A stretch of DNA of 64,000 nt from Acanthaster planci (taxonomy: Eukaryota; Echinodermata; Asteroidea; Valvatida; Acanthasteridae): assembly GCF_001949145.1 (NCBI RefSeq), contig NW_019091449.1, forward strand, positions 1,025,805 through 1,089,804, written 5' to 3'. How positions within the stretch are numbered: the stretch's first letter is position 1; the number at the start of each line of letters is the position of its first letter. The notes under the pieces were generated by a model that saw nothing but the letters and a program-made list of their open reading frames with translations, did no database searches and was not told the origin of the DNA. Both the position numbers and the translations under genes were made by a program. This document shows positions 47,401-58,809 of the stretch, in pieces.

Positions 47401-50400
47401 TTAGACACTTCTGGGCAGCTCAATCTGCGTATACATGAATAAATCCCATCCAGCCAGTTACTGTGCACGGTACACTGTGGCCTGTCGCGTTACGACGTTA
47501 CTGTACATGTACGTGTACATTGTACACGTAGGCCTATGGGAATTATGCGTCGGAGCTGGTGTATATGTTCATGTGGTTCATCTATGTACAGTGCATGTAA
47601 AACTGTGGATACATGACAATGTTATAATGACAGACAGACCTCGGTGTCATGATAAACTTCCGTACTTTTGACTTGGTCTTTCGTTTCCGAGTCATTCAAT
47701 TCTGGCGCGCGCAGTTTATGAGGGATAAACGGAATCAGTGCTGAGTTGGGTCGATATGCAAACGCGTCCGGTCTGGAAGAGAGAAATATCTAGCGCAAAA
47801 CCGCCAGCAAATCTAAACCTTCACACCTTTCTCCACCACAGCCCACTTTTGAAAACTTTTCGAGCCTTCAAAAATCGCATCAAAACGTAAACAAACTACC
47901 ACTTACGAAAAGAGCTTTTCACAAAAATCACTAGTTTCATTGATACTATTTCTCAATTTTATTTTCACAAAACATGTTAGGAAAGGCCTTATCTTACCAT
48001 GAAAATATTTGGGGGCAGGTATTGTTTTTTCCAAAAAGTGAAAATTTGACGTCAATTTCACGAAATGAAGCAGCTGCTTGCCCGGCACGAATTTCCATGG
48101 CCCTCATTACTATGCAAAATAACCCTAAAATGGGACATGCGACGTTAATAATTTCCCTCTGATATACACTTGCTACCTCCAGCTGTAATTCACGCCGAGG
48201 GCTTACAACACGGTAAAAGGAAAAGTCCATATTTTTGGCTGGCCTCTTTCGAAAGTAAGGATGTTACGCGAGAACGGGAGTGTTCTATTGTCATAAAAAT
48301 GGTGTCAAAATGATCATTTGCAAGTTACGACTAAACGAATCATGAAGACTCAGAGGAAAATACATTGCGACGATATTGGAGAAAATGTCGTAAGATAAGG
48401 CTAGATTCTGCCCTTGGCACTCTAAGGATTACAGAGCCTATGCAAAGTAATTTCAGTACATGGGGCCAAAGGATAAAGTTTTCTTAGAAATATTTTTGAT
48501 GAGCAAAGTTAGGGTTATTTATAAGTTGAGCGATACCCCTTCCCCTAATGAAGAGCATGGCAAAATGTCAATATTTCAAGTGTGCTTTCACTTTTATGTA
48601 AGATTAACAAGTATTGGAAGTCGTTAGTTTTGGCAAATAAGATTAAATGTGCAACGTACGTCATGTGCCCTGTAATAGCTGTGGTTAACTAGAAAAAGTA
48701 CCATTGTGCTAACTCAGCAATGTTTGCATTTTCGGAATTTTTGCATTAAGCGGTTTGTTGACGCTCCTTCTGAAAATGAGTGCTCATTTTGATTAATTTG
48801 GGTAGAGAGGGTGGCCTCTCCTGGCGAGTCCATTGGAGCTAATTAACATATGATTTTTTTAATGTCTAAATTCCACGACTACTTATCATATCCTACCCCT
48901 GAACATGCTGAAAAGCCTGGTTTGNNNNNNNNNNNNNNNNNNNNNNNNNNNNNNNNNNNNNNNNNNNNNNNNNNNNNNNNNNNNNNNNNNNNNNNNNNNN
49001 NNNNNNNNNNNNNNNNNNNNNNNNNNNNNNNNNNNNNNNNNNNNNNNNNNNNNNNNNNNNNNNNNNNNNNNNNNNNNNNNNNNNNNNNNNNNNNNNNNNN
49101 NNNNNNNNNNNNNNNNNNNNNNNNNNNNNNNNNNNNNNNNNNNNNNNNNNNNNNNNNNNNNNNNNNNNNNNNNNNNNNNNNNNNNNNNNNNNNNNNNNNN
49201 NNNNNNNNNNNNNNNNNNNNNNNNNNNNNNNNNNNNNNNNNNNNNNNNNNNNNNNNNNNNNNNNNNNNNNNNNNNNNNNNNNNNNNNNNNNNNNNNNNNN
49301 NNNNNNNNNNNNNNNNNNNNNNNNNNNNNNNNNNNNNNNNNNNNNNNNNNNNNNNNNNNNNNNNNNNNNNNNNNNNNNNNNNNNNNNNNNNNNNNNNNNN
49401 NNNNNNNNNNNNNNNNNNNNNNNNNNNNNNNNNNNNNNNNNNNNNNNNNNNNNNNNNNNNNNNNNNNNNNNNNNNNNNNNNNNNNNNNNNNNNNNNNNNN
49501 NNNNNNNNNNNNNNNNNNNNNNNNNNTGGGTTTTGGTGGTTTGAAAGATCTGTAGAGGCTATGGGACGACCTCTGAAGCATTAATATACCTTCAGGACGG
49601 ACTCAGGACTCTGTAAACCTGAAAAATGCAATGGACTCAACGGAATAGTCCGTCCCCGTACCCGTGTAGGTCGGTAAATTGGGAACGCGTCCCAGGGTTA
49701 AGAATTCTGCTAATGTCCCCCTAAGTTTTGACATCAGTAACTTTCATCCAAACAGATACGTGCGCGAGTGGCTGGGGTGCATGGCAGTCTCCGATATTGT
49801 GACCTATGACCCTGCGCATGAGACATACTGGCTTCCTGCGCACCGTATGGGCATCTTGCGACCTGGCATGCTATCCATGGCCATCCCATCCCTGTCAGGT
49901 GGTTTCTTCGAAGTGTCAGAGTGCTTCAAGAAAAATGGACCAGCAGGCAAGTCAACAACCCCGTTTGCTTGAATCTTCTAGAAAACATGGCACCCTGATT
50001 GCAAGCCCAAATGCAGGTGTTACTTGTATCAAACGTTTACCACAATAGTTTCATCCTGCGATATTTTCTCCCCTGCTTTCAAGGTGTTGAATACGACCAG
50101 TACCCTAAATTCGACGAAGTCTTGGACAAGTTGCACGAGCCATTCTTCCGAGACCAGTTTCTTCAGGAGTTTATTCCATCTATGCCTAAGCTACTGCAGC
50201 AACTCAGTAAGTTGCCTGAAGGGAGAAATCAAACAGTGATTTGTATCAACGTGACTTCGTGTTGAATCATGCAACGATCAGGGTAATGCCATTTGTGACT
50301 GGCTCTGCAAAAATGGCCCTTGGGCATAAGCCCAAGGCATTTTAATAAGGACGAAATTTGTGTATTTTTACCTCTGTCACTCATTCTATTTCCGAGATAT

Positions 50401-51723
50401 GGTAAAATTTAGAATTGACGGCTGGCAGATGTACGGAATGGTTTGTCACATAAAGAGGCATAGCGTGACTTAAGGGCCTTTTTTGCAGAGTGGGTCACAT
50501 TTATGGACTTTTGCCATAGCATTGTGTTTGCACGGTACCTAATATTGATTTAGTTCGCTCACTATTCACCAAACAAGGGCCTTCAAAACGCGCAACGTTT
50601 GTTTTCCCGATAGTTAGGAGATTACTTCAGTAATCTGTCCCCAATTCGTTACTTTTGATGAAAATCGGGAAAGTGTTTTTTGTTACAATATGATTTGTTT
50701 TAGGAAATCTTTTGTCCTGCTTGAGAACCAGTGGCGGCGCTATGTGGTGCCATGTGGGTGCAGAATGCACCCACTGAATAGCCACTTGTACCGACGTTTG
50801 CACCTGCACAAAGTTTGTCACGACAGGGCGATTAACCTTTTCGTTTTACGACTCCGTGGCATCATAACCCAGGAAAAATTAAGGATCATTTGCACTCACG
50901 CGATTCTGCCTTGCCCCACACTTGAACCCACAGCCGCCGAGGTCTGGCGCCGCCGCTGTTGAGAACTCAAGGAGTTGGTGGTGAAATCATCACTGTTTGA
51001 CATTTAAATAATGAAGACTCTATGTCTTCGCTGATCATTACGTATGTGTTACTTCAAATGTCAAAATTAAAACTCAACTGTACTTTATGTTGCCGTGTAG
51101 AGCAAGGAATCCAGGTGCTTGAGGTGGGATGCTGCGAAGGGGATTCACTGAGAATGCTCGCCTCTCGCTTCCCCAACAGCTTCGTCTATGGTCTAGACAT
51201 CTCCCAGGCGGTCATCAAAGAGGCGGAGGCTAAGACCAGGCGAATGGGTCTGACCAACGTCGAGTTCGTCTGCATGGACGTCTGCCGCATGCCCGCTGAC
51301 TGGACTTGGAAGTTTGACTACATTTTCATTTACTTCGTGCTCCACGACCTGTCCTACCCGACCACGGCTCTGAGGGAGATGTACCGGGTACTCAAGCCCG
51401 GGGCGACCCTCTCCGTGGTCGATACGGTGACCCACACGCGACTCCAGGACAACATCAGGGACGAGGACAAGGCCTATGTATTGACGCAGTTCACCTTGAG
51501 CCTGATGAATTGCCTACCAGTGTCCCTGCATCCAGGTGACGGGGCGGGACTAGGCGCCATGTGGGGCCGCGAGAAGGCGATAGCGATGTTGGAGGGGGAA
51601 AACTTTGAGGTTGTGTCTATCAGCGCCACAAACGCGCAATTGAATGGACTGCATTATCTTTGCAAGAAGCCAGTAAACAATGGTAACAACAACAACAACG
51701 TCTGTAGAAACGGGATTGCTTGA
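44269..51723 (+). CDS. SAM-dependent methyltransferase, Rv2258c-like, paralogue B (four exons)
   Basis: Exons 44269-44474, 49756-49946, 50084-50206 and 51101-51723 join (phases 2,1,1, as in copy A) to 380 residues. It has the same architecture as copy A: a helical N-terminal domain with YVREWLGCM and ETYWLPAHR, then a Rossmann fold with motif [10 protein letters not shown] (179-187), YGLDI (D206), FVLHDL and GLGAMWG. It differs from copy A in a three-codon deletion in exon 2, a substituted motif I glycine (C185), and a 16-residue C-terminal extension with an Asn run (NNGNNNNN). Intron 2 uses a GC donor. Intron 1 spans the assembly gap, but no exon needs to be hidden there, because the flanking exons join in frame as in copy A. 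Confidence 0.91.
45935..46250 (+). repeat. Degenerate short tandem repeat, unit about 22 bp
   Basis: Units such as TGAACGTTCAACCTTCACCA, TGAACATTCGTCCTTGGCAA and TGGACATTCAACCTTGCTCA recur with drift across about 300 bp in intron 1 of methyltransferase B. It reads as an old minisatellite. Confidence 0.4.
46368..46582. repeat. Foldback element
   Basis: GTGAGTCCCTTATGGAAATT ... ACTCCCAAAGAGCGAAAACT on the left is matched by the reverse complement of 46500-46575 (GTGAGTCCCTTATAAATCCA ... CTCCAAAAGAATGAAAACC). The arms are about 75 bp and the loop about 50 bp. Confidence 0.6.
48925..49526. other. Assembly gap in methyltransferase B intron 1
   Basis: A run of N. Frames that cross it are artefacts. 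Confidence 0.99.
49756..49946 (+). CDS. Methyltransferase B exon 2 (GC donor)
   Basis: The acceptor is CCAAACAG|ATACGTG and the donor is CCAGCAG|GCAAGT. The non-canonical GC donor sits at exactly the position of the GT donor in copy A and fits the AG|GCAAGT consensus of GC-AG introns. Confidence 0.9.
50084..50206 (+). CDS. Methyltransferase B exon 3
   Basis: The acceptor is GCTTTCAAG|GTGTTG and the donor is CAACTCA|GTAAGT. It is 123 bp, matching copy A, and encodes [12 protein letters not shown]...FIPSMPKL. Confidence 0.92.
50729..50958. mobile_element. hAT-type MITE, 230 bp, with 8-bp target duplication
   Basis: The ends are CAGTGGCGGCGC and, reverse-complemented on the right, CAGCGGCGGCGC. 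The direct flanks are TTGAGAAC on both sides (50721-50728 and 50959-50966). The CAG(T/C)GGCGGC ends and 8-bp duplication are hAT hallmarks. The interior is non-coding. It lies in intron 3 of methyltransferase B. Confidence 0.92.
51101..51723 (+). CDS. Methyltransferase B exon 4 (Rossmann domain)
   Basis: The acceptor is GCCGTGTAG|AGCAAG. The exon encodes the SAM-binding domain and the Asn-rich tail, ending at TGA 51721-51723. Confidence 0.94.
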
Positions 51724-52145
51724 TGGTGAGTGGTTGGCGTATACCACTGACCATTTACACTAGGGATGTGCAACTTTAGTTCAGAAAAGGTTCAATGCGT
51801 GTTAAGGCCTGCAAAGTATCCAAGGAGAAATACATTTACATAAAACTGGATTACATATCACTTCCAGCCATAGCAGTGCAAGACGTTGTCGTTGATGTAA
51901 CTGTGATGTCACGCACGCGCAGGTGCACTCAAAATCAAGTCTACCTGTCCTGAGATGGGTTGCTTATAGTAAGATGCTATTAGATTGTCTGTACATCTGT
52001 ATCGTTCTGCCATTTCGTTTTCCTTTTAAATGTTTGGAGCAGACACAAGGTACTTTATGTTTTACTTTCTGAGAAAAGTGTACCACAAAGTTGCCTAACC
52101 AAAATGAGATTTCACTTTCCAGTCGTGTTTCATGGTGGGTGAAAT

Positions 52146-52151
52146 AATAAA
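52146..52151 (+). promoter_or_regulatory. Candidate poly(A) signal for methyltransferase B
   Basis: AATAAA about 420 bp after the stop, in AT-rich sequence. Confidence 0.4.
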
Positions 52152-52159
52152 ATTATAAA

Positions 52160-55100
52160 TATTGTTCTGATACCTTCATAAGTATACAAAATGCACAGTA
52201 AAATAAGGCATCCCGGATTGAAAAATGTCAGAAATATCCCATCTACGGGTCGCAAAATTATTTGCAAGTAGATGCCGCATAATACTATTATCAGATATTT
52301 TATCAGGTGGTGGGAAAAATACTTCCATTTTTGTATCTTTTAAGACGATTTTAGCTGATTAGATAAGTCAAAAACACACCAAAGTGGTCTTCGAACATGC
52401 AACTACGTCCCCGAAAAAGAACAAAGCCATAATATTAAGCAACATTCGGGAGGAATGTACCATTATGGGTTTATGAATATTTGTTAATAAACGTTAACAG
52501 TAGTCGCGACTTGTGGATTCAAAATGACGGCCCTAATCACATGTGTTTCCAAGGATTACTCTGAAAATAAAACAAATTTCATTTCAGAAGGCCAGAAAGA
52601 AGATCATAAACCTGGTTGAAATTTCTGCATGCATTTCTTTTTTTTCTATAAAAGTGATGAATGAAGAAAATCAGTCCGTCAAAACAAAACGAGAAAACTG
52701 AAACTTATGAATAACGCGTGTCACGTGATGAGTTTTCTTGAGAAAAAGTTGAGAACGATCCGTAACACGCCTGCGTTCGTGCACTTGAGCCGCTGGCAGT
52801 CGCACATCCCTGTTTAAATGGTCGTTGGCGTATCCCAAGATGTTGGAAATTCAGCTCGAAAGGTGGACTTGTCAAATGAACGGAGCAAGTGCCCAGCCTA
52901 ATATCGCATTCCGGGGAAGATTTATATAGTCAGTCAACTTTTAACCAAGATCCACAGCTTGAACGTTTCAGTGAACGGACTATTGTGTAACACATGATGG
53001 CCCCTAAAAATATTTAAAACAAAATACATGTACATAAATTAATGCGTTTCTGAACCAGACAATGTATAACTTTTACGAGAGCGTAATTCCGTCGTCTAGT
53101 TTTCTCCATTACGTCTTAGGAAACGAACTGTTTTCCTATAGAGATGTAAAACTAAGAATACTGAAGCAAGGACCTGAAGTAATCTGAGAACGAGATTTCT
53201 GCTTGTAAAGGACTAGCTGTAACCGAAAGAGCCGGAAGTTTTGTCATGACACACTTCATTTTAATACAAAAAGGAGGAAATATTTTGAATCTTCTATGCC
53301 TATGTCTTGCTACAGTGCCAACCGATTCATCACATACTTATAAGTCCTGTATGTGACATTTGATTGAATACTTTCGAAAAGTAAATTATTCTTGCTTGTG
53401 CCTGAGAATCCTCAAAAACAATTCAACATATCAAATCAAAAAAGCAGACTAGTACCAAGAACTCTCCAACAATTAAAAAAACAAAAAAAAACAAACACGT
53501 TTATGAAAAGAGTGAAAAACGTAGAGGTCATGTACAGGTTTCCCTTCACATTTTTAAAAAAATCCTTGGCGTTCAAATTTAGAACCATTCAATTTCAAAC
53601 TCCTCTCGAAACTTTGTGAGCTTTCATATTTTCGTCTTCAGTAACTCATTTTTTTTACTTTGTTCAATTTCATACATTTACCGTACTTTTTCTGACGGAC
53701 AGTTTGATTTCGTCGTCTTCAATTGACAAGACTACTGTAGATAAATCGATTTTGGATCTTGTGAGCATGTTCTTGTTTTCGTGCGTATCTTACGTTTTCA
53801 TATGCACAGTTCTACTTTAAACATATTCCATTTTTTCATTGTTTGTCTAGTAAGTATGTTCACTGATTAACATGGGTTTATAGTCTTATTTGAGCAAAAT
53901 TGTATCTTTTTGATACTTATTTGTAAGTTCATTAAGTTCTTCACTATTTTGTGCACCAACAACCGGAAGAAATAAGATCATAGACATATGAAATTGTGAC
54001 CTTCACATTTCATGCCAAAAATAAGTGGCCTTGGAGATATTTTTCACAAATAGGGCTTTTTTTCAAGTGGTCCAATTTCACTTTTTGTTTTATCAGCACC
54101 AAATATGACTGAACTGAACACAGCTGCTGTATACAACTCGAGGAATTCGATCGAAACATTCTTGAAATTGATCAAACAAAGACGACTTTGTACCAGCTTA
54201 CTGAAAGAATCGATTTAGGGATTATTTTCGGCTCTTTTCGAGTGGTCTCTTATCTTTGGTGATTCTGGAGAATTTTATTTGGCATTTTTTTCATTCACTT
54301 GGCTGATTGGCTCACTGTTTGTTTGAAACCAATTTTGTTCCTTCGGCAAATTTGGTTTTGGCACGGCAGAGGATTTTGGCTCGACAAGGTCTGCCGTGCT
54401 CATTTCATTAAGTACGGCAGAATCGAGCACGGTGTGGTTTCGAACGTCGTGCTACTGTCCAGTCGATTACAATTGCTGTTCTATTTTGGTCCTAAACTAG
54501 GTTGATAATCAGGAATGCGTTCATGTTCACAAAGTGTAGTACAGTTGAGAAATAATCATAGTCAAACAAACACGTCAACAAATGCGACTAAAATGGAAAT
54601 TTCTCGAAACGCACGGGACAGATTGCCAGACAGAGCTTGCGGGAGATGGAGTTTCAATACACCATTTCTGTTTCAAATTCCTGCTTGATATAAGATAAGA
54701 TAAGCTCCAAGCTGACCCTAAAACGTCTGTCCAAACGCTGGAATTAGACTCCCAACTGACACTGAACTGTTCACCTGGGTGATCCGCCTATTTCATTATG
54801 ACGTCACTGCAAGGTCTCAGGGCATCAAAACATCGGGCCTTAAAAATAAAAAAGGCCTCGATTTTTAACGAGAAATAAAGTACTGGAAATGATCGCTAAA
54901 TCTAAATCCGTTTTCTTTGTGACTCAGTGTTGTGACTCTGTGTTTTGTGTTGTGCTGGTCTGCCATGTTGGATTTATTTAAGTTCGACTGGGCTTTTTGA
55001 ATTAAATTTGAATTTAAACTACTGCCGTGCTTATACGCCATGCTAACGCCGTGCTCCATTAGATTTTATGCGACACGGCATAAGCAAGACGTTTGAACTG

Positions 55101-56320
55101 GCTCTAAAGGTCAAGCAAATCTGGAACTCAGTGCCTCTATATAGAAGACTTTGCACAGCTCCCCAAACGAAAGGTTTTAGGCGTATAAATCGTCCAAGAA
55201 CTTCATAGATTAAGCAACCTCCTGGCGAAGCGAAGGACAAGTATATACATGTACACGTAGCAGTCTGCAAATTATCCACACATAGGGCCACTTACTATCA
55301 TGCCTTGAAATCAGGCGCTAGGCTGGAAGTCATAATAAGATAAACGATTCATCTGTGTCGGAAATGGGGGGGGGAAGGATGAATTGCCGGCCATGGAAAT
55401 TTGAAAGGGGGGGACACCATACACACTAAAGGTGATGTTCACGCTGGAGATCTACGTTTGTAATGTGCATCACATTCATGCAGAATCTTACTTCCGAATG
55501 GCATGTCCTTTTTACAATTACTTTTCCTTTTTAGTGCTACTACAAACATTTTAGTCATTGGGAAATCTTGAAAATTCTTCACAATCCCCTTTATTTTTTT
55601 TGTTCATCACAAAAAGTGGGTGTGTGTATGTGTGAGTTTGTTTCTGCATTCAATTGGCGACCCTGAACAATAGAGGACAATAAGGTCCCCGATTGACAGA
55701 AGGTCCCCGATTGACAACTGTGTACAAAACATAGGCCTATGGGTGGTCTTGTAAAAAAGTTAAAGTACAAACAAAAGAGGAACAATAGGGGGTCCCCAGT
55801 TGCAGGCAAATACACACTTACATGTGTGGGTGGGGGATTGATTCAGTAGCCCATCCCCCACCTCAAAAAGTGTGTGTGGGGGGTATATATATCCCTATCC
55901 CTCGGGATTTACACCCATGATTGATTGGATGGGGTTTACTTTCGAATTTTAACCCACAATTTAAAAAAAAATTAAACCAAGGTTGGAACAGAAAATAGTC
56001 TGGTACCGGTAGATAAGATCAAAAATGGCTTTCCGGTATTGGTCGTTTGTAGTCAATATATACCTGGTATCATTGAACGTTCAAAAAGAATTATACTGCT
56101 GACAATCACTTGGACAAATTAAAATGCTAAGGACAAAGACGTATATTCAGAAATCATTGTTTCCAGCGTCTACTTCGCCCTTTATCGTCCTCACACCCTG
56201 CTTCAATCGATCGGTCTTGTCTTCAAACTGGTGGCGAGTGTCGAATGGAATTTATCCAAGAACTGTACTATATGAGAGGACGCAAGGCCAAGTAAAGTCC
56301 ATACGTAGAAGTTATCTTTA
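52160..56320. other. AT-rich intergenic, no gene recognised
   Basis: About 4.1 kb with only short frames. It contains repeated GCCGTGCT-like octamers (about 54390-54440 and 55020-55080) and a G9 tract at about 55366. No domain is seen. Confidence 0.4.
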
Positions 56321-56413
56321 GACTCACTTTTTGTGCAGCTTTTTTATGCGTCTTCAGTGTTATGAAACTGACACCCGTGTGTTGAAAAGTGCACAAGCAA
56401 TGAGAATTTCCNT

Positions 56414-56576
56414 GACAAGTGAGGGCGCTGTTGCTGAGATGTCATTCGGAAAAGAAGCTTCAGTCACGTGTTGGTTCATGCTTTTCTGTTAAAATGGCAA
56501 ACCCAGAATTTGCTGGGTTGGAACACTCTGAGAGTATTTGCTGACTCGTTTTTGCTTGGTACTTATACGCCGATAT
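56414..56576 (+). repeat. Outer inverted repeat, left arm (163 bp)
   Basis: It is identical, apart from one base (CACGTGTTGG versus CACGTCTTGG), to the reverse complement of 63837-63999. It begins GACAAGTGAGGGCGCTGTTG and ends at CGCCGATAT. A single ambiguous base (N at 56412) lies 2 bp outside this arm. Confidence 0.95.
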
Positions 56577-56736
56577 CTAATATGTGGTGTTTAGGGCAAA
56601 TATCGCCTACAGGCTATTTATAGTTGTCTTCTTTGCTGACTACATTAAAGCAAACGCAACATTATGTAACGTGATGTTGATGTAACCATGCCTTTTTGCT
56701 ATATAAGTCTGATCAGTAAAAAATAAAAATTAAAGA

Positions 56737-57215
56737 TTGCATCTTTACAAAACACGACTCCGATGGACGAATTTAATAACGCAATTTGTGAATTTGAATC
56801 ACTTAAGTTGGAAGCAACACATTAAAAGCATCGCTTCCAAAGCAACTCGTTTTGACGGTCTTATTGGTAGAGTTGTAAAATGTCACCACTGCTCAATCTG
56901 TAGACCTTTATTAGAATATGCAGCAACTGTGTGGTGCCCTGTTTTACAACTATTCAGCAGGATGTTGTGGAAAGGGTCCGAAGAAGCTTTACTCGTTTTT
57001 GTTTAGGCCTGCCGAGAAAGACATCGATTAATCCTAATCTCGAGATTGAGTGTTCTGAAGGGTGTATTCAGTTATGTTTACCCTTGTAAGAAACGAGTAT
57101 ATTATTGTTAACCGTAAGCTACTGATTTTATAATATATCTACGGAGCTCTGCAAGTGCCATCCAACTTGTTGAGATCCTGCAATACAAGTCTATTACATA
57201 CATAACACTTCGCGC
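56737..57215 (+). mobile_element. LINE 3' fragment
   Basis: Translation gives LSWKQHIKSIASKATRFDGL, PLLEYAATVWCPVLQ and, after a frameshift, FTRFCLGLPRKTSINPN-like residues. These are the standard post-catalytic region of LINE ORF2. No RT core is present. It abuts the left inner inverted arm at 57216. Confidence 0.72.
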
Positions 57216-57326
57216 AAGTCTTCAGAGGGTTTGCATTCCTTTCCACGTGTCAGGCATGCAATTCACACAATAGGTTCAAAGGATCAATGGTAATTCAAAT
57301 GAGGTGGCCCAGGATGGGTATATAAA
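57216..57326 (+). repeat. Inner inverted repeat, left arm (about 110 bp)
   Basis: It shares CAATGGTAATTCAAATGAGG, CCCAGGATGGGTATATAAA and GTCAGGCATGC with the reverse complement of 61043-61151, at roughly 85-90% identity by eye. It probably represents an inverted terminal repeat of the DIRS-like element inside. Confidence 0.85.
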
Positions 57327-57330
57327 CCAT

Positions 57331-58806
57331 ATATTGCTGTCCTTATAATTTTCCATCTAGATTAGCAAAGGAATTTGCTTATGAATTGAGTGTCCCCCTC
57401 ACAGATATCCTTAACAGCTCCTTCAGTGCTGGGACTGTTCCCAAACAGTGGGAAAAAAGCTGTTGTTAGTACCATTGACAGACTTAAAAATTGCAGAAGG
57501 CTTCATCACTTGTTGGGTCAAATCAGATATTGAAGCTGAGGTTGACCCCCGTCAATTTGTTAATATAGAAGGGGTGTCCACGATACACTGTTTGATTAAC
57601 CTAGAGCATTATCTTTCCAGGGAGCCGAAGATAGTTGCAATGTGGGAACAGTGGTCTTAACAGATATTTCTAAAGCCTTTGATCACGTGGATCACACCTG
57701 TCTTATTAACAGGATATGGGTGTCCGTCCAGCCATTGCTCCCTGGATCTGCGACTTTCTACGTTATAGGCAACAATGTGTTCGATTAAATAGCGTCTTGT
57801 CTCATTATATTTCTTTGAAGGGAGGAATTCCACAAGGAACCAAGTTTGGCCCTGTGGGCTTTCAAATCCTTGTAAATTCGGCCGCTCACGATGCAAAAAC
57901 TGAATGCTGGAAGTATGTGGATGACATGACATTTGCAGGAAATCGTTTGGCTTCCAAAACAGCATCAATGCGCACAGATTTGGAAAAACTTCGACAGTGG
58001 TCTGAGGAGAACCATATGAAATTGAATCCTAGCAAATGTCAAGACATTCAAGTCTGCTTGAGCAAAACCCCACCTGGGCGTACTGACTTACGTATTGGCA
58101 CTGACAGCGTTGCATATGTTTTCGAAGCCAAAGTGTTGGGACTGTGGCAGCAAAGTCATCTTAAATGGTCTGTTCATATTCAGAAATTGCTAGAAAAGGC
58201 CAATAAGAAATGTTTTTGTTACGCACTTTGAAGATATTTGGTTTTGGTCCCTCTGAACTTAGCACTGTGTACACTGGTTATATAAGTCCTGTTGTTGAAT
58301 ATGCAGATGTCATGTGGCACTCCGGTCTCACCGGTATACATTGTGATGAAATTGAATCCATTCAAAGGACAGCGTGTAAGACGGTGTTAGGTCGGCACTC
58401 TGCCTCTTATAATGACAATCTTAAAATCTGTAATATTGAAACCCTGGAAGATAGGATACCCATTGTATTCAATTCGCTCAAAAACTCAGTAACAACAGTC
58501 GCACTTGTTCTTTGTTACCGTCAACAAGATTTGAACAACATAGAAGGCAGCTGAGAAATAGTCAGAAGCTCTCACAAATTGGCTGTAAAACCGCGAGATT
58601 CAAGAATAGTCCTTCTTTATTGATGTTTTAAATAGGTAAACCCCCCATTATTTTGAGTCCGTGAATATTGGTTGTGAAGTTGATATCTGTCCATCGTCAT
58701 GTGTATTTTTTTTAATTTGATTTAGATTGGTGTTAGTTTCTCATTTTCAACGTATAACATACATGTAATTTGGCTGTCAGGCCACGAAATGTATGCAAAA
58801 CAATAA
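57331..58806 (+). mobile_element. LINE reverse-transcriptase copy with intact YVDD
   Basis: Frames give SRLAKEFAYELSVPLTDIL (N-terminal RT region), SKAFDHVDHTCLINR, LNSVLSHYISLKGGIPQGT, the catalytic KYVDDMTFAG (about 57916), HMKLNPSKCQ and the C-terminal VVEYADVMW and IESIQRTACKTVLG. The type is CR1/L2-like non-LTR. The 280-codon stretch 57716-58554 has a single frameshift near 58215, so it is younger than the other LINE pieces here. It ends with CAATAAAACC near 58800. It seems inserted between the left inner arm and the DIRS body. Confidence 0.85.
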
Positions 58807-58809
58807 AAC

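Noticed and set aside
48850-49584. Open frames of 216-244 codons on both strands
   Set aside because: They consist almost wholly of N from the assembly gap.
32609-51723. Bacterial contamination or recent bacterial gene transfer, prompted by the Rv2258c-type methyltransferase fold
   Set aside because: Both copies have three spliceosomal introns at the same positions, and the family is common in animals. Nothing in the sequence calls for a recent transfer.
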